A stretch of 64,000 bases of DNA from Lachnospiraceae bacterium (GCA_017626095.1 JAGAJL010000014.1:1-64000); one strand, 5' to 3'; positions 18,084 through 28,423 are shown, numbered from the stretch's first letter. A program made the numbers and translations. The notes: a model not told the origin generated them from the letters alone.

Positions 18084-18989
18084 ATGGAAAACAATAATTT
18101 ATTTACGAATGCGCATATTTTATTGTGGTTGCAGTATTTTGCGCAGAATTCGGATATTGACTTAGAGCATGTTAAGATTTTGGATATTACCAGAAAAAAC
18201 AAGAATTTAATTCCGACGGTAGAAGCACATCGTACGGTTTTAGTGTTTACCGAAGCGGGGCATCCGGATATTTTTTACCGTATGTTTCACGCCGGTTTAG
18301 GTGATTGTACGGTTATCTACAATGAAGGGAGCGAGCCGACAGGAGAAATTAAACAGGATAAGGTTTATGACATGATTACCCGTGGTATCAATGCATCCGC
18401 AGGCATGTTGATTTTAAATCCGAATGCGCGCAATACCATTAAATTTGGCATGCGCAACCGCGATTTTGCATCGGGTTCGGTTCATTATGTCGGTTCGGAA
18501 ATCCGTAGCATTCTTTTAAGTAAGATGCAGATTAGTGAAGGAAAAAATCTTTGTGTGATTTCCGGAGAATCCATTGCGGTTGAGGCTGCTATCATGAATG
18601 GCGAGGGAACGGTTATCGCGGTGGAATACAACCACAGGGACCGACAGACCATGGAAGAAAATGTGGCGCAGTTTGGATTAAATAACGTTGTTATTATTGA
18701 CCATGTGGATGAAGAAAGCATGAAAGACCTTCCCATACCGGATGTTACCATGTTAGTGGCGTCTGCTAGTATGGAACAGGAAATGGAATGTCTGTTAAAG
18801 CTCAATCCCCAAATAGAATTTGTTATTTATACACTGGATTTTAAGGTTGCGGCAGGCATGATTGATTTGTGTAAAAAATTTAGCATTAAGGACCCTGATA
18901 TTATTCAGGTTTGTGTATCCAAATTAAATTCCAAAAATGCTTTTGAAATACAGCCGGCGCCTTGGATTATCACAGGTGCGGTAGAATAA
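18084..18989 (+). CDS. CbiT/CobL-like methyltransferase-fold protein, atypical
   Basis: A 301-residue protein whose middle and C-terminal parts follow precorrin-6Y (decarboxylating) methyltransferase, with MRNRDFASGSVHYVGSEIRS in place of the usual TKREIRA segment and a Rossmann core (IAVEAAIMNGEGTVIAVEYN). The SAM glycine loop, usually DIGAGSG, reads VISGES, so SAM binding is doubtful. No other cobalamin gene is in the window. It stands alone after porB. Activity and role are unknown. Confidence 0.6.
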   Translation: MENNNLFTNAHILLWLQYFAQNSDIDLEHVKILDITRKNKNLIPTVEAHRTVLVFTEAGHPDIFYRMFHAGLGDCTVIYNEGSEPTGEIKQDKVYDMITRGINASAGMLILNPNARNTIKFGMRNRDFASGSVHYVGSEIRSILLSKMQISEGKNLCVISGESIAVEAAIMNGEGTVIAVEYNHRDRQTMEENVAQFGLNNVVIIDHVDEESMKDLPIPDVTMLVASASMEQEMECLLKLNPQIEFVIYTLDFKVAAGMIDLCKKFSIKDPDIIQVCVSKLNSKNAFEIQPAPWIITGAVE

Positions 18990-19226
18990 AATAATAAATT
19001 GTGATATGAAAAATTGTATAAAATATGTACAAAAAATTACAAGTAAAATCTTCAAGATAAAACTGCAAGAAACAATGCACTGGAAACGTTTCGAAGGAAA
19101 TAAAGCACTGAGAAGAATGTGATGAAACAACGAGCAGGACACAATGTGCAAATAAATATGCAAGAAAAAATGCATATAAAACAACGAGCAGGAACAATAT
19201 ACTAAAAACAACCAGGAGGAATTATC

Positions 19227-20204
19227 ATGAAAGCAGCTATTTTAGGTTATGGAAATCTTGCAAAAGGAATTGAATCCGCTATTTTACAGGCACCGGATAT
19301 AGAGCTTTTGGCCGTTTTTTCCAGAAGAGATCCGGCAAGTGTGTCAACTGTTACAAAAGTGCCGGTTTATCATGTGGATGATATTTTAAACTATAAAGAT
19401 GAAATTGATGTATTATTCTTATGCGGCGGTAGTGCTACCGATCTTCCCAAGCAGACACCGGAATATGCAAAATATTTCAATGTTGTGGACAGCTTTGATA
19501 CGCATGCAAATATTCCACAACATTTTGCAGCTGTCGACGTGGCAGCAAAAGAGGCAGGAAAAGTTGCCATGATTTCATGCGGATGGGATCCGGGAATGTT
19601 TTCTTTAAACCGTTTATATGCCAATGCCATTTTGCCCGAAGGCAATGATTATACCTTCTGGGGAAAAGGTGTCAGCCAGGGACATTCCGATGCCGTGCGT
19701 CGCGTTGCCGGTGTAAAAAATGCAAAACAGTATACCATTCCGGTAGAGAGTGCACTTGCAAGTGTTCGTGCCTGTGAAAATCCCGAGCTTACCACCAGAC
19801 AGAAACACACCAGAGAGTGTTTTGTTGTCGCAGAGGAAGGAGCAGATCTTGCAAAGATTGAAGAAGAAATCAAGACCATGCCCAATTACTTTGCAGACTA
19901 TGATACAACCGTTCATTTTATCAGCGAAGAGGAATTTAACAGAGATCATTCCGAAATTCCTCACGGCGGTTTTGTATTCCGTACCGGTGTGACCGGTTTT
20001 GAAAAAGAGCATAATCACGTGATTGAATACAGTCTGAAACTGGATTCCAATCCGGAATTTACCGGTTCTGTTTTAGTTGCCTTTGGTCGTGCCGTAAACC
20101 GCATGTATAAAGAAGGTATGACAGGATGTAAGACGGTATTTGATGTTGCTCCTGCATATTTAAGTCCTTTATCCGGCGAGGAATTAAGAGCACACTTACT
20201 GTAA
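19227..20204 (+). CDS. ddh: meso-Diaminopimelate D-dehydrogenase
   Basis: This 325-residue NADPH enzyme makes meso-diaminopimelate directly from tetrahydrodipicolinate, for lysine and peptidoglycan. It has an N-terminal dinucleotide-binding fold (AILGYGNLAKGIE), a substrate-domain block SCGWDPGMFSLNRLYA, and GKGVSQGHSDAVRRV, all typical of Ddh. AGGAGG precedes ATG. It is a single gene followed by the polyamine transporter operon. Confidence 0.95.
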   Translation: MKAAILGYGNLAKGIESAILQAPDIELLAVFSRRDPASVSTVTKVPVYHVDDILNYKDEIDVLFLCGGSATDLPKQTPEYAKYFNVVDSFDTHANIPQHFAAVDVAAKEAGKVAMISCGWDPGMFSLNRLYANAILPEGNDYTFWGKGVSQGHSDAVRRVAGVKNAKQYTIPVESALASVRACENPELTTRQKHTRECFVVAEEGADLAKIEEEIKTMPNYFADYDTTVHFISEEEFNRDHSEIPHGGFVFRTGVTGFEKEHNHVIEYSLKLDSNPEFTGSVLVAFGRAVNRMYKEGMTGCKTVFDVAPAYLSPLSGEELRAHLL

Positions 20205-20237
20205 TAAATTTTGTACTGAGAAAGGGATACAAAAGAA

Positions 20238-21680
20238 ATGGCAGAACGTTTGGGTAATATTATCGAATTAAAACATATTACGAAGACTTATACAGATAAC
20301 GGATTTACCGCTGTTTCCGACTTCAATCTTGAGGTCGGACGCGGTGAGTTCGTTACTTTTTTGGGACCTTCCGGATGTGGAAAAACGACAACTTTGCGCA
20401 TGATTGCAGGTTTTGAAATGCCTACGGAAGGAGAGATTTTGTTGAATGGTCAGGATATTACAAAGATACCTGCCAACAAACGTCCGATTAATACGGTGTT
20501 TCAAAGATATGCATTGTTTCCCCATATGAATATTTATGACAATATTGCCTTCGGGCTGAAATTAAAAAAGCTTCCAAAGGATGAAATTCGAAAAAAGGTT
20601 AACCATGTTTTGGATATGGTGGACTTGGAAGGATTTGAAAACAGACGGGTAGCTACGCTTTCCGGTGGTCAGCAGCAGCGAATTGCTATTGCAAGAGCTT
20701 TGGTAAACGAGCCGGAAATCCTTTTGCTTGATGAGCCTTTGGGTGCTTTGGATTTAAAAATGCGTAAGGAAATGCAGCTAGAATTAAAAAATATGCATCA
20801 GCAGCTGGGGATTACGTTTATTTATGTAACACATGATCAGGAAGAGGCTTTGGTCATGTCCGATAAGATTGTTGTCATGTCAGAAGGCAGAACCCAGCAG
20901 ATCGGTACACCCGAAGATATTTATAATGAGCCCAAAAACGCATTCGTAGCAGACTTTATTGGAGAAAGTAATATCTTCAAGGGCATTATGACAGGCGATA
21001 AAAAAGTTCGTTTCTGCGGCGGTGAGTTTGTGTGTGTGGATGATGTGCCGGAAGGAACCTTAATTGATGCGGTTGTACGTCCCGAAGACGTGATTTTAAC
21101 ATCTCCCGAACAGGGGGTTGTGGAAGGTATTGTGACTTCCGTTATCTTTAAAGGCATTCACTACGAAATAACCGTGGAATCAGGAAAATATGAAATGGTC
21201 ATCCAGTCAACCAAAGCAGCAGTTGCGGGAGATAAGGTCGGTATGCAGTTAGAGCCTGACGGTATTCATATCATGATTGCAGAAGACCACACAACCTGTT
21301 TTGAAGCCACAGTAAACAGTGAGCTCAATCTGGATTTCAACGATGAAACCATACGATGTGATCTGACAAAAGTCATTCCGGGCTCTGTCATAAAAGACGG
21401 TGAATTGTTTGATGATGATGGTGAAAAAATCGATTTGGATAAAATTCGGATTATGGTTTCCATTCAGCCCGAAGATATCCAGATGAGTGATGATTTAGAA
21501 GCCGGACTGGTAACCGGAAAGATTATAAATTTGATTTATAAAGGTGATCACTACAGTTATGTGGTTCGAACCGAACATGGACACGATTTGATTGTTGATG
21601 ATGAATATTTGTGGAATATGCATGATCAGGTCAGCCTGATTATGCCGGAAGACAAAATGAAGTTTGCACTAAAGAAATAG
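20238..21680 (+). CDS. potA: Spermidine/putrescine ABC transporter ATP-binding protein, extended
   Basis: A 480-residue ATPase for polyamine import. Walker A is GPSGCGKTT near residue 45, followed by signature [15 protein letters not shown] and Walker [14 protein letters not shown]. The protein is about 100 residues longer than usual PotA: after a first TOBE-like domain (about 260-350) a second half-repeat follows (430-480, with [11 protein letters not shown] echoing VVRPEDVIL). It is the first gene of potABCD. Confidence 0.95.
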   Translation: MAERLGNIIELKHITKTYTDNGFTAVSDFNLEVGRGEFVTFLGPSGCGKTTTLRMIAGFEMPTEGEILLNGQDITKIPANKRPINTVFQRYALFPHMNIYDNIAFGLKLKKLPKDEIRKKVNHVLDMVDLEGFENRRVATLSGGQQQRIAIARALVNEPEILLLDEPLGALDLKMRKEMQLELKNMHQQLGITFIYVTHDQEEALVMSDKIVVMSEGRTQQIGTPEDIYNEPKNAFVADFIGESNIFKGIMTGDKKVRFCGGEFVCVDDVPEGTLIDAVVRPEDVILTSPEQGVVEGIVTSVIFKGIHYEITVESGKYEMVIQSTKAAVAGDKVGMQLEPDGIHIMIAEDHTTCFEATVNSELNLDFNDETIRCDLTKVIPGSVIKDGELFDDDGEKIDLDKIRIMVSIQPEDIQMSDDLEAGLVTGKIINLIYKGDHYSYVVRTEHGHDLIVDDEYLWNMHDQVSLIMPEDKMKFALKK

Positions 21681-21690
21681 GAGGCGCCGT

Positions 21691-22485
21691 ATGAAAATGG
21701 TTTTTTCCAGAAAACAATTGGGAATTCCGTATGCATTATTTCTGATTCTGTTTGTAGTTGCGCCTTTATTTGTCATTATTTACTATGCATTTACGAATGG
21801 ATCGGGACAGTTTACCATTTCCAATCTGACCGATTTTTTTACCAATCCGAATACACTCGGTACGCTGTGCTATAGCTTTGTGCTGGCGTTTACGACGACC
21901 TGCGTCTGTCTGTTGATTGCGTATCCGGTTGCCTACATTCTGGCACGAAGCGAATGGAAGGCAAAAAGTATTATTTTGATGATTTTTATCACGCCGATGT
22001 GGATCAATTTTACGCTTCGTATTACGGCGTTGAAAGAAATTCTGACCTTATTTGAAAAAAATCTTGCCTATTTTCCTTTTTTAAATTCGGTCATCGGTAT
22101 GTCTTATGACTTTCTGCCGTTTATGATTTTGCCGTTATATACGACGTTAACAAAGTTAGACCAGAGTCTGATTGAAGCATCCTGTGATTTGGGAGCGGGA
22201 CCGGTACAGTCCTTTATACGTGTGACACTGCCGCTGTCTACGCCAGGTATTATCAGTGGGGTTTCCATGGTGTTTTTGCCTGCCATGACCAACTATGTCG
22301 TATTGGATATGCTTTATAACAGCACTTATATTATGGGAAGTCTGATCGGAAGCTATTTCTCAGCTTACGACTGGAACAATGGCTCCATGATTGCGCTGGT
22401 GCTTCTTGCAATTATCTGTATCTTTACGTTTTTCGGAAACAATGCAGATGAAGACAGTCAGGCAAGAGGAGGTGCTATGTTATGA
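21691..22485 (+). CDS. potB: Spermidine/putrescine ABC transporter permease I
   Basis: A 264-residue inner-membrane permease with about six helices. The EAA loop reads EASCDLGAGPVQSFIRVTLP. GGAGG precedes the ATG, 10 bases after potA. Its stop overlaps the potC start (ATGA). Confidence 0.95.
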   Translation: MKMVFSRKQLGIPYALFLILFVVAPLFVIIYYAFTNGSGQFTISNLTDFFTNPNTLGTLCYSFVLAFTTTCVCLLIAYPVAYILARSEWKAKSIILMIFITPMWINFTLRITALKEILTLFEKNLAYFPFLNSVIGMSYDFLPFMILPLYTTLTKLDQSLIEASCDLGAGPVQSFIRVTLPLSTPGIISGVSMVFLPAMTNYVVLDMLYNSTYIMGSLIGSYFSAYDWNNGSMIALVLLAIICIFTFFGNNADEDSQARGGAML

Positions 22486-23294
22486 AAAAAAGATTTGGCA
22501 GCCAGATTTTTATCAGTCTGATACTTTTAATCATGTACGCACCAATTCTGATTCTGGCAGTGTACAGCTTTACGGATTCTACCAATATCGGAGCTATCCG
22601 TAATTTTTCCCTGGATAATTATGTGACTTTATTTACGACACCGGAGCTTGCGGATATGATCGGCGGTTCTTTACTGCTGGCATTGGGAAGCTCTGTTTTA
22701 GCAACGGTTTTTGGAACGGTGGGAGCCATTGGATTTTTTTATTCCAAAAAGCGCACGCAGTCTGTTTTTTCTGCCATCAACCAGATTCCGGTAGTCAATG
22801 CCGATGTAGTAACCGGTTTTTCTATTTGTATTTTATTGGTAATTGTATTTGGGATGAGCAAGGATACCTATCTGCCGCTTATCATTGGGCACACGGTTCT
22901 TAGCGCACCGTTTGTGTATCTTTCCGTCATTCCGAAATTAAAGCAGATGGATCCCAGTCTGTATGAAGCGGCACTGGATTTGGGAGCAAAGCCGGGATAT
23001 GCTTTGTTAAAAGTTGTGCTGCCGCAGATTGCATCCGGTATTGTTTCCGGTTTTGCATTGGCAGTCACCCTGTCACTGGATGATTATTTTATTGCGACTT
23101 ATACCAAGCCTGCAACCTTTGATACCATCAGTACCTATGTGGTAAATGCAACCAAAGGCTCGCAGACGGAAATCAAAACGGCACTTTGGGCTTTGTCCAC
23201 CATCATTTTTGTGTTGGTGTTGCTTTTTGCCATCATTATGAATTTGGTTTCTAATCGCGAAGTAAAGGAAGAGGCAGGTGAACGATTGGCATGA
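22482..23294 (+). CDS. potC: Spermidine/putrescine ABC transporter permease II
   Basis: A 270-residue partner permease with six predicted helices and EAA loop EAALDLGAKPGYALLKVVLP. It overlaps potB by four bases and the following potD by four bases (ATGA in both cases), so translation of all three is coupled. Confidence 0.95.
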   Translation: MKKRFGSQIFISLILLIMYAPILILAVYSFTDSTNIGAIRNFSLDNYVTLFTTPELADMIGGSLLLALGSSVLATVFGTVGAIGFFYSKKRTQSVFSAINQIPVVNADVVTGFSICILLVIVFGMSKDTYLPLIIGHTVLSAPFVYLSVIPKLKQMDPSLYEAALDLGAKPGYALLKVVLPQIASGIVSGFALAVTLSLDDYFIATYTKPATFDTISTYVVNATKGSQTEIKTALWALSTIIFVLVLLFAIIMNLVSNREVKEEAGERLA

Positions 23295-24952
23295 TAAAGC
23301 TTAGTGAAAAAAATTTGTCTCTTAGATTATGCGATATTAAGAATGAAGAAAAAAATATGTCTCTTAGATTTTTCGCTACAAAGAATAAAGAAAATAAATT
23401 GTCTTATATTTTTAATGTAAAAAATAATCGAAAAAGAAATATGAGATTTCGCAGGTTTGCCGCCATCTGTATGATGATTGCCTTAGCCGGTATGACTGCT
23501 TATCAGATCGGATTAGAATGCGTGATGGCACAAGAGAATGATGTGGTTACCCTTCGCGTCTGCAACTGGGAAGAATATATTGACGAAGGCGGCTGGGGAG
23601 AAGATGAAACCATTTCTCTTTCCGATAAAGACATTATCGGTGAAAATCCGATGTATGAAGATTTTGAAGAGTGGTATTATGACACCTATCATCAGAAAGT
23701 AAAGGTTGAATACAGCTGTTTTGGTACCAACGAAGAGCTTTACAATATGCTGACACTGGGGGATGAATATGATATAGTATGTCCCTCCGAGTATATGATT
23801 ATGAAGTTGATGACCGAAGATATGCTTGTTCCGTTTTCGGAAGATTTTTTTGATGAATCCATTGAGGAAAATTACTATATCAAAGGGGTTTCTCCCTTTA
23901 TTCGAAATGCCTTTGAAACCAATGAAATAAACGGAGAACCCTGGAGTAAATATGCGGCAGGATATATGTGGGGCATTACCGGTATTATTTATAATCCGGA
24001 AGAGGTAAGCTATGAGGAAGCTTCCACATGGAAAATTATGACCAATGAAAAATTTCATCGCCGCATTACCATCAAAGATAATGTCAGAGATGCTTTTTTT
24101 GGTGCTGTCGGAGCGGTGAAAGCTGACAAACTGACATCCGATTCGTTTATAAACGATCCCGATTATGCCAAAAAACTGGCAGAAGAGATGAATGATCTGT
24201 CTCCCGAGACACTCGAAAACGTTTTGGCTTACCTGCAGGAAACCAGAGATAACGTGTATTCTTTTGAAACCGACAGCGGAAAGGCGGATATGATTTCCGG
24301 TAAAGTTGTTGCGGGATACCAGTGGTCCGGTGATGCGGTTTATGCCATGGATCAGGCGCAGGCAGATGATTTTTATTTAAATTTTGCCGTGCCCAAAGAA
24401 AGCACCAACTTGTATTTTGACGGCTGGGTCATGCTCAAAAACGGTATTAAAGACGATGCGAAAAAACAACATGCTGCAGAGGCATTTATCAATTATATTT
24501 CCATGCCGGAAAATGTTGTCCGTAACATGTATTATATCGGTTACACCTCTGTCATTTCCGGAGGTGACAGTAACGAGGTTTTTGACTATCTGAATTACTG
24601 CTACGGCGCGGAAGAAGAGGAAGAAGATGTTGTGGAATATCCACTGGGATATTTCTTTTCCGGAGAGGCCGATGATGCCGATTACATTATCCTGACGCAA
24701 AAGGAGCAGGTTGACAGACAGCTCGGTGCCCAGTATCCATCACAGGAAACTATGGAGCGAAGTGCTATTATGCGATACTTTGATGCCGATGAAAATGCAG
24801 CAGTCAACCGGATGTGGATTGATGTTCGTTGCTATAATGTAAAAAACGTTCCGGTTTATGTCTGGATCATCATCGTGATTTCCCTGATTGTTGCTGCTGT
24901 ATTTTTAATTCGTGGAAAAATTGTGGCAAACAGTATCCGACACCGTTTTTGA
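23291..24952 (+). CDS. potD: Polyamine-binding protein with N-terminal repeats and C-terminal membrane anchor
   Basis: A 553-residue PotD homologue. The binding domain begins near residue 85 (VTLRVCNWEEYID) and includes YDIVCPSEYMIMKL and the later GYQWSGDAVY. It is unusual at both ends. Before the signal-type helix (MRFRRFAAICMMIALAG, from 23441) are about 50 residues with an imperfect 14-residue repeat (LSLRLCDIKN, MSLRFFATKN, LSYIFNVKN). The C-terminus ends in a membrane helix (WIIIVISLIVAAVFLI) instead of a lipobox anchor at the front. True translation may start at 23291 (coupled to potC) or 23441. Confidence 0.9.
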   Translation: MIKLSEKNLSLRLCDIKNEEKNMSLRFFATKNKENKLSYIFNVKNNRKRNMRFRRFAAICMMIALAGMTAYQIGLECVMAQENDVVTLRVCNWEEYIDEGGWGEDETISLSDKDIIGENPMYEDFEEWYYDTYHQKVKVEYSCFGTNEELYNMLTLGDEYDIVCPSEYMIMKLMTEDMLVPFSEDFFDESIEENYYIKGVSPFIRNAFETNEINGEPWSKYAAGYMWGITGIIYNPEEVSYEEASTWKIMTNEKFHRRITIKDNVRDAFFGAVGAVKADKLTSDSFINDPDYAKKLAEEMNDLSPETLENVLAYLQETRDNVYSFETDSGKADMISGKVVAGYQWSGDAVYAMDQAQADDFYLNFAVPKESTNLYFDGWVMLKNGIKDDAKKQHAAEAFINYISMPENVVRNMYYIGYTSVISGGDSNEVFDYLNYCYGAEEEEEDVVEYPLGYFFSGEADDADYIILTQKEQVDRQLGAQYPSQETMERSAIMRYFDADENAAVNRMWIDVRCYNVKNVPVYVWIIIVISLIVAAVFLIRGKIVANSIRHRF

Positions 24953-25021
24953 ATAAAAGTTTTTATTGTGTCAATACTAAAAAAGCAACCAAACATATTT
25001 AAAATAAGAGGAGGCTTTTAT

Positions 25022-25339
25022 ATGGCACAATTAACTTGTGGAGTTATTACCTGTGGTTACAACAAAGAGAAAAGCTGTTGCAAAGGTGACATTATGGTGG
25101 GCGGAGCATCTGCTGAAAACGAAAGGGATACCAGATGCGAATCATTCCGTCGTGAAAACTGCGATTGCTATACCAGTGCTTTAGATCACCCCTGCCAGAC
25201 AATCAGCATTGATTGTGAAGCAACCAAATGCAAATACAATTCCAATTACAAATGCTATGCGGAACGCGTCAGCATTGAAGGCAGCAGGGCTACCGAATGC
25301 CGCGATACTTTGTGCGGAACATTTGATAAAAATAAGTAA
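25022..25339 (+). CDS. DUF1540 cysteine-rich protein
   Basis: A 105-residue protein made of two copies of the DUF1540 motif, each C-x4-CxYN-x4-C with later T/S-x-C-x-TF (residues about 5-43 and 62-101). The cysteines suggest metal binding. The family is common in Clostridia, with no known role. ATG 25022 has AGGAGG before it. Confidence 0.88.
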   Translation: MAQLTCGVITCGYNKEKSCCKGDIMVGGASAENERDTRCESFRRENCDCYTSALDHPCQTISIDCEATKCKYNSNYKCYAERVSIEGSRATECRDTLCGTFDKNK

Positions 25340-25486
25340 TACAAAAATAAGTAACTAATCCAAAAGAGTTTCACGGTGAAATAATTTTTAAGGTCATTGT
25401 TTATATGATGATATACCACTACCTATTTGGCAAGGGTCATATCAGAAAACAAGGAAGATTTTCTAGGTAAATGAGACAGTGCAACG

Positions 25487-25532
25487 AAAGATGATAGAAT
25501 CAGATAAAATCTGGTTCTATCATCTTTTTTTA
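25487..25532 (+). terminator. Rho-independent terminator
   Basis: AAAGATGATAGAA-TCAGAT pairs with ATCTG-GTTCTATCATC around an AAA loop, followed by seven T. It ends a plus-strand transcript, probably that of the DUF1540 gene, just before the IS element. Confidence 0.82.
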
Positions 25533-25549
25533 TGTATCAATATAATGGT

Positions 25550-27089
25550 TTTAGTAGGTTTACAGGTGTTGAAATGCGATTTTCAGGCACGCAAAGAAGG
25601 GCTTTTTCAAGCCCTTCAAAGTAAATGCACGAAAAATGATTGTTGTATTAAACCTGACGGTTTTTGTGTTTTAATAGAGATGAAGTCAGATTTACTTCTG
25701 TCTGCGGTACCGGCTCTAAACCTAATAAAAGAAAGGAATCATGTGGTATTAACCGCATGGCAAGGTCATAAGGTGACTGTCCGAAAAGGGATTTTCTACA
25801 GTAACTGTTGATATGATTGGTTACCAGTACCATATCTTCCTGAGAAAAACCATCAATACTTGTGCCTTTCGGTACGATATATCGGAAAATTTTATGATTG
25901 TTTTCACAGGCTCCTTTCTGGTCGGAACGGTTTGGCTCACAGAAGAAGATTTTTGTCCGTTTTCCGGTAGTGATGGAGGTTTCCATCCCATCGATATCCC
26001 AGAATTCATGCCCGTTATCGGTCAGGATGACTTCAAATATCTGGGAGAATAACCGGCTTCCAAGTGCGCTTTCAATCATATCAAGAGTATCAACCACACC
26101 CTTTGCTGTATGCTCCGGCATGATGTAATAAAGCTGCATATGGAGTGATACAAAATGAAGTGTCAGTATGGCACAGACATCTTCCTGTTTCCCTTCCACA
26201 CAATCCATTTCTATGACATTAACATCGTTTTCTTTTATGAATTGCACGTAATCTTCATACATCCGACCAGCCTTTAAAGGAGATGTGATTTCACTGTGCA
26301 TGACACATTGCTTCCTGCGGGGTTTTCTTTTTACTGCATCCCTTAAATCAAGGATACCTGCATCTAATTCATTTGCATTTATCATGCGTCTTAACGTTGA
26401 TTCACTGACACAGAGTCGGTTTCCAAGAGCCTGTTTGATGTGATAAGGGGACTGTCCTTTCTTTATCAGCGGGGAAACAAGCAGATTAATTTCTTCCATC
26501 TGTTCTCCGGTTAAGTCGAAGCCGTTTCTCCTGCCGACCAGTATTTCCCGGTATTCGTGTTCTGCCACATCTGCCTTATACAGTTTCTTTTCAAGGGAGC
26601 AGTATGCGATTTTATGACAGCCGTTGCATAAACCGCGTTCTTCCAAATCTTCACAAAACATCTGTACATAATCCGGACAATACTTTTTGCATTTGTTGCA
26701 GGTCCTGCATTTCTTGGGACACGAATTACCGCCACATACATACCTATGGTGGCAGTCTTTTTTATTCAGGCAGTCGTTTTTATGGGATACCTGAATAAAG
26801 GAGTGTTTTTTGATTTCCCGGCTGACCGTGGACGGGGAACAGTCCAGTTTTTCGGCTATATAGCGTAAGGACTGCTTTTCATTTAACAGTGCTTCAATCG
26901 TACACCGTTTACTGAAAGAAAGGTGTCTGCCTTTCTGTTTTGGTGCAATGCGTACATTTTTTACCATGCGTTTTTCTCCTTTTCTTTTTTGCAATAAAAC
27001 GCATAAAAACAGCACCCGCCTTGGAAAAATTGGGTGCATTTAATAAGACCTTCAAATTCTGCTTGATTTTCACAGTCGTTTATACTAAA
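25550..27089. mobile_element. IS30-family insertion sequence (limits approximate)
   Basis: A complete IS30-type transposase gene fills the element. Possible imperfect terminal repeats begin TTTAGTA at 25550 (plus strand) and at 27089 (read on the minus strand). A second, inner candidate pair is TAAATGCAC at 25622 and 27042. I could not settle which is the true end, and no clear target duplication is visible. Confidence 0.65.
25648..26967 (-). CDS. IS30-family transposase
   Basis: A 439-residue transposase. The N-terminal helix-turn-helix reads LRYIAEKLDCSPSTVSREIK. A cysteine-rich zinc region follows (residues about 70-125, with many CxxC pairs). The DDE core has catalytic Asp in VIEMDCVEGK, Asp in VILTDNGHEF, and Glu after the NRSDQKGACENNH block, all IS30 features. 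The start is set at 26967 with AAAGGAG upstream; an in-frame codon 24 residues earlier is less likely. It appears intact. Confidence 0.93.
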   Translation of the reverse strand: MVKNVRIAPKQKGRHLSFSKRCTIEALLNEKQSLRYIAEKLDCSPSTVSREIKKHSFIQVSHKNDCLNKKDCHHRYVCGGNSCPKKCRTCNKCKKYCPDYVQMFCEDLEERGLCNGCHKIAYCSLEKKLYKADVAEHEYREILVGRRNGFDLTGEQMEEINLLVSPLIKKGQSPYHIKQALGNRLCVSESTLRRMINANELDAGILDLRDAVKRKPRRKQCVMHSEITSPLKAGRMYEDYVQFIKENDVNVIEMDCVEGKQEDVCAILTLHFVSLHMQLYYIMPEHTAKGVVDTLDMIESALGSRLFSQIFEVILTDNGHEFWDIDGMETSITTGKRTKIFFCEPNRSDQKGACENNHKIFRYIVPKGTSIDGFSQEDMVLVTNHINSYCRKSLFGQSPYDLAMRLIPHDSFLLLGLEPVPQTEVNLTSSLLKHKNRQV

Positions 27090-27139
27090 CTGTTCTTAAC
27101 AGCATAATAGAAGGTGTGAATGCACACCGAACGTGTCAG

Positions 27140-27185
27140 GCATCGGTTTTGGATTGGGGAATCATGGAACCGGTGCTATTTTTAT
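27140..27185 (+). terminator. Hairpin with T-run before the XRE gene
   Basis: GCATCGGTT at 27140-27148 pairs, with one wobble, with AACCGGTGC at 27168-27176, followed by TATTTTTAT. It sits in the 270-base gap between the IS and the next gene and may be an attenuator or the end of an IS-read transcript. Confidence 0.6.
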
Positions 27186-27310
27186 GCAGTTTTATAGGTT
27201 ATATTATAAGGTTTTGATTTCTCGTTTTAAATTGTAAAAAACAGTTTTGATGAAATTTCGTGGAAAGGAATAAAAGTTGTGCATCTCAAGCACATCTTTT
27301 GTTAACAATT

Positions 27311-28180
27311 ATGATTTCAGATGCTAAAAAGGAAGAAATTGTATCACATTTTTTAAAAACAACAGGAGAAACTATTCAGAAGAAAAGATTGCAGAAAAAT
27401 ATATCACAAAAGGAACTGGGAGAATGGATTGGTGTTGACCGGACCGCTGTGGCTCGTTATGAAAATGGTTCGTCCGATATGCCAATCTCAAGACTTCCCC
27501 TGATCAGCGGTTGCTGTAATACTCCTGTCCGTGATTTCTTTCCTTTGGAAAAATCAGAAGAATTACTGGATACGTTTGCGCAGCTTGCCGGGTTTAAGGG
27601 AACACGGTACAGAAGACGGATAGACAAAACGCAGCAGTCTCAGGAAAGCCATCTGACGGCAAAGGTTTATGAAAGAAACGGAAAAGAATTCATTGTGCCT
27701 GTAAAAAGGAAAGAAGTGTCCATGAAACAGAAATACCGGGACTGTGAAATGCCGGATATGGGTGTGGAAGCCTTTTCTGATAAAGAGTTTGAGGAATACC
27801 TGCAATCGCTTCAAAAAGACGATTATTCAGCTAACCGGACCTTGGAAGCAGCAAGACAGATGTTTTTATGTATCGGAAATGCAACGAATAAAGATACGGT
27901 AAAGAATGTCATTGCCGATTATGTGATAGACAGCATAATCATAGAGCCTGTCATGAAGAAACATAATCAGGATGCATTAAGAGCTTATGCCTATTACAAA
28001 AAACTGTTTTTAGGTGAAACGGATAGGGATGATTTTGAAGAACCGGTGGATACGGTATACTCTGAATGTGATAGAAAACCGGATGAGGACTGCCCGTACA
28101 AAAAACGGTGTGATGAGCGTGTATATGAAGAACTTCCCCGTTTCTGTGATCTGCCGGACGATGATGATACCCTTGTTTAA
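27311..28180 (+). CDS. XRE-family helix-turn-helix protein
   Basis: About 289 residues. The N-terminal XRE domain (about residues 12-70) reads QKRLQKNISQKELGEWIGVD and RTAVARYENG. The long C-terminal region is hydrophilic, ending in a cysteine-bearing, very acidic tail (DCPYKKRC to DLPDDDD), and matches no enzyme family I know. No clear ribosome binding site precedes ATG 27311; a GTG at 27260 is in frame. It follows the IS30 element and probably belongs to the same acquired patch. Confidence 0.75.
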   Translation: MISDAKKEEIVSHFLKTTGETIQKKRLQKNISQKELGEWIGVDRTAVARYENGSSDMPISRLPLISGCCNTPVRDFFPLEKSEELLDTFAQLAGFKGTRYRRRIDKTQQSQESHLTAKVYERNGKEFIVPVKRKEVSMKQKYRDCEMPDMGVEAFSDKEFEEYLQSLQKDDYSANRTLEAARQMFLCIGNATNKDTVKNVIADYVIDSIIIEPVMKKHNQDALRAYAYYKKLFLGETDRDDFEEPVDTVYSECDRKPDEDCPYKKRCDERVYEELPRFCDLPDDDDTLV

Positions 28181-28390
28181 GGTTGCTTTTTAAAAGAAAA
28201 TACAGTAAAATTAACACATAATTGTTATGTTTCTTTATTTCATTTTTCCGGCAGTGTTCGCTGGTGATCTGATAATTCCTGCGTGTAGTGGGTGAATTTA
28301 TTACAAGGAGAAGAACTGCTTGCTTTTTAAACTTTTTATGGTAATATAATAATATATTCGTTAAATAAAATTTGTAAAAAGAAATTTGTT

Positions 28391-28423
28391 AAAAAACACC
28401 CATTTATAGGTGTTTTTTCTGTT
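28391..28423 (+). terminator. Rho-independent terminator
   Basis: AAAAAACACC at 28391-28400 and GGTGTTTTTT at 28409-28418 form a perfect stem with T-run, in the 550-base gap before the Rpn-type gene. A second hairpin (GGC-TATCCCT with AGGGATA-GCC, about 28618-28660) lies in the same gap. The rest of the gap shows nothing recognisable. Confidence 0.8.

Noticed and set aside
26598..26798. Plus-strand ORF inside the IS element
   Set aside because: Opposite-strand shadow of the transposase cysteine-rich region.
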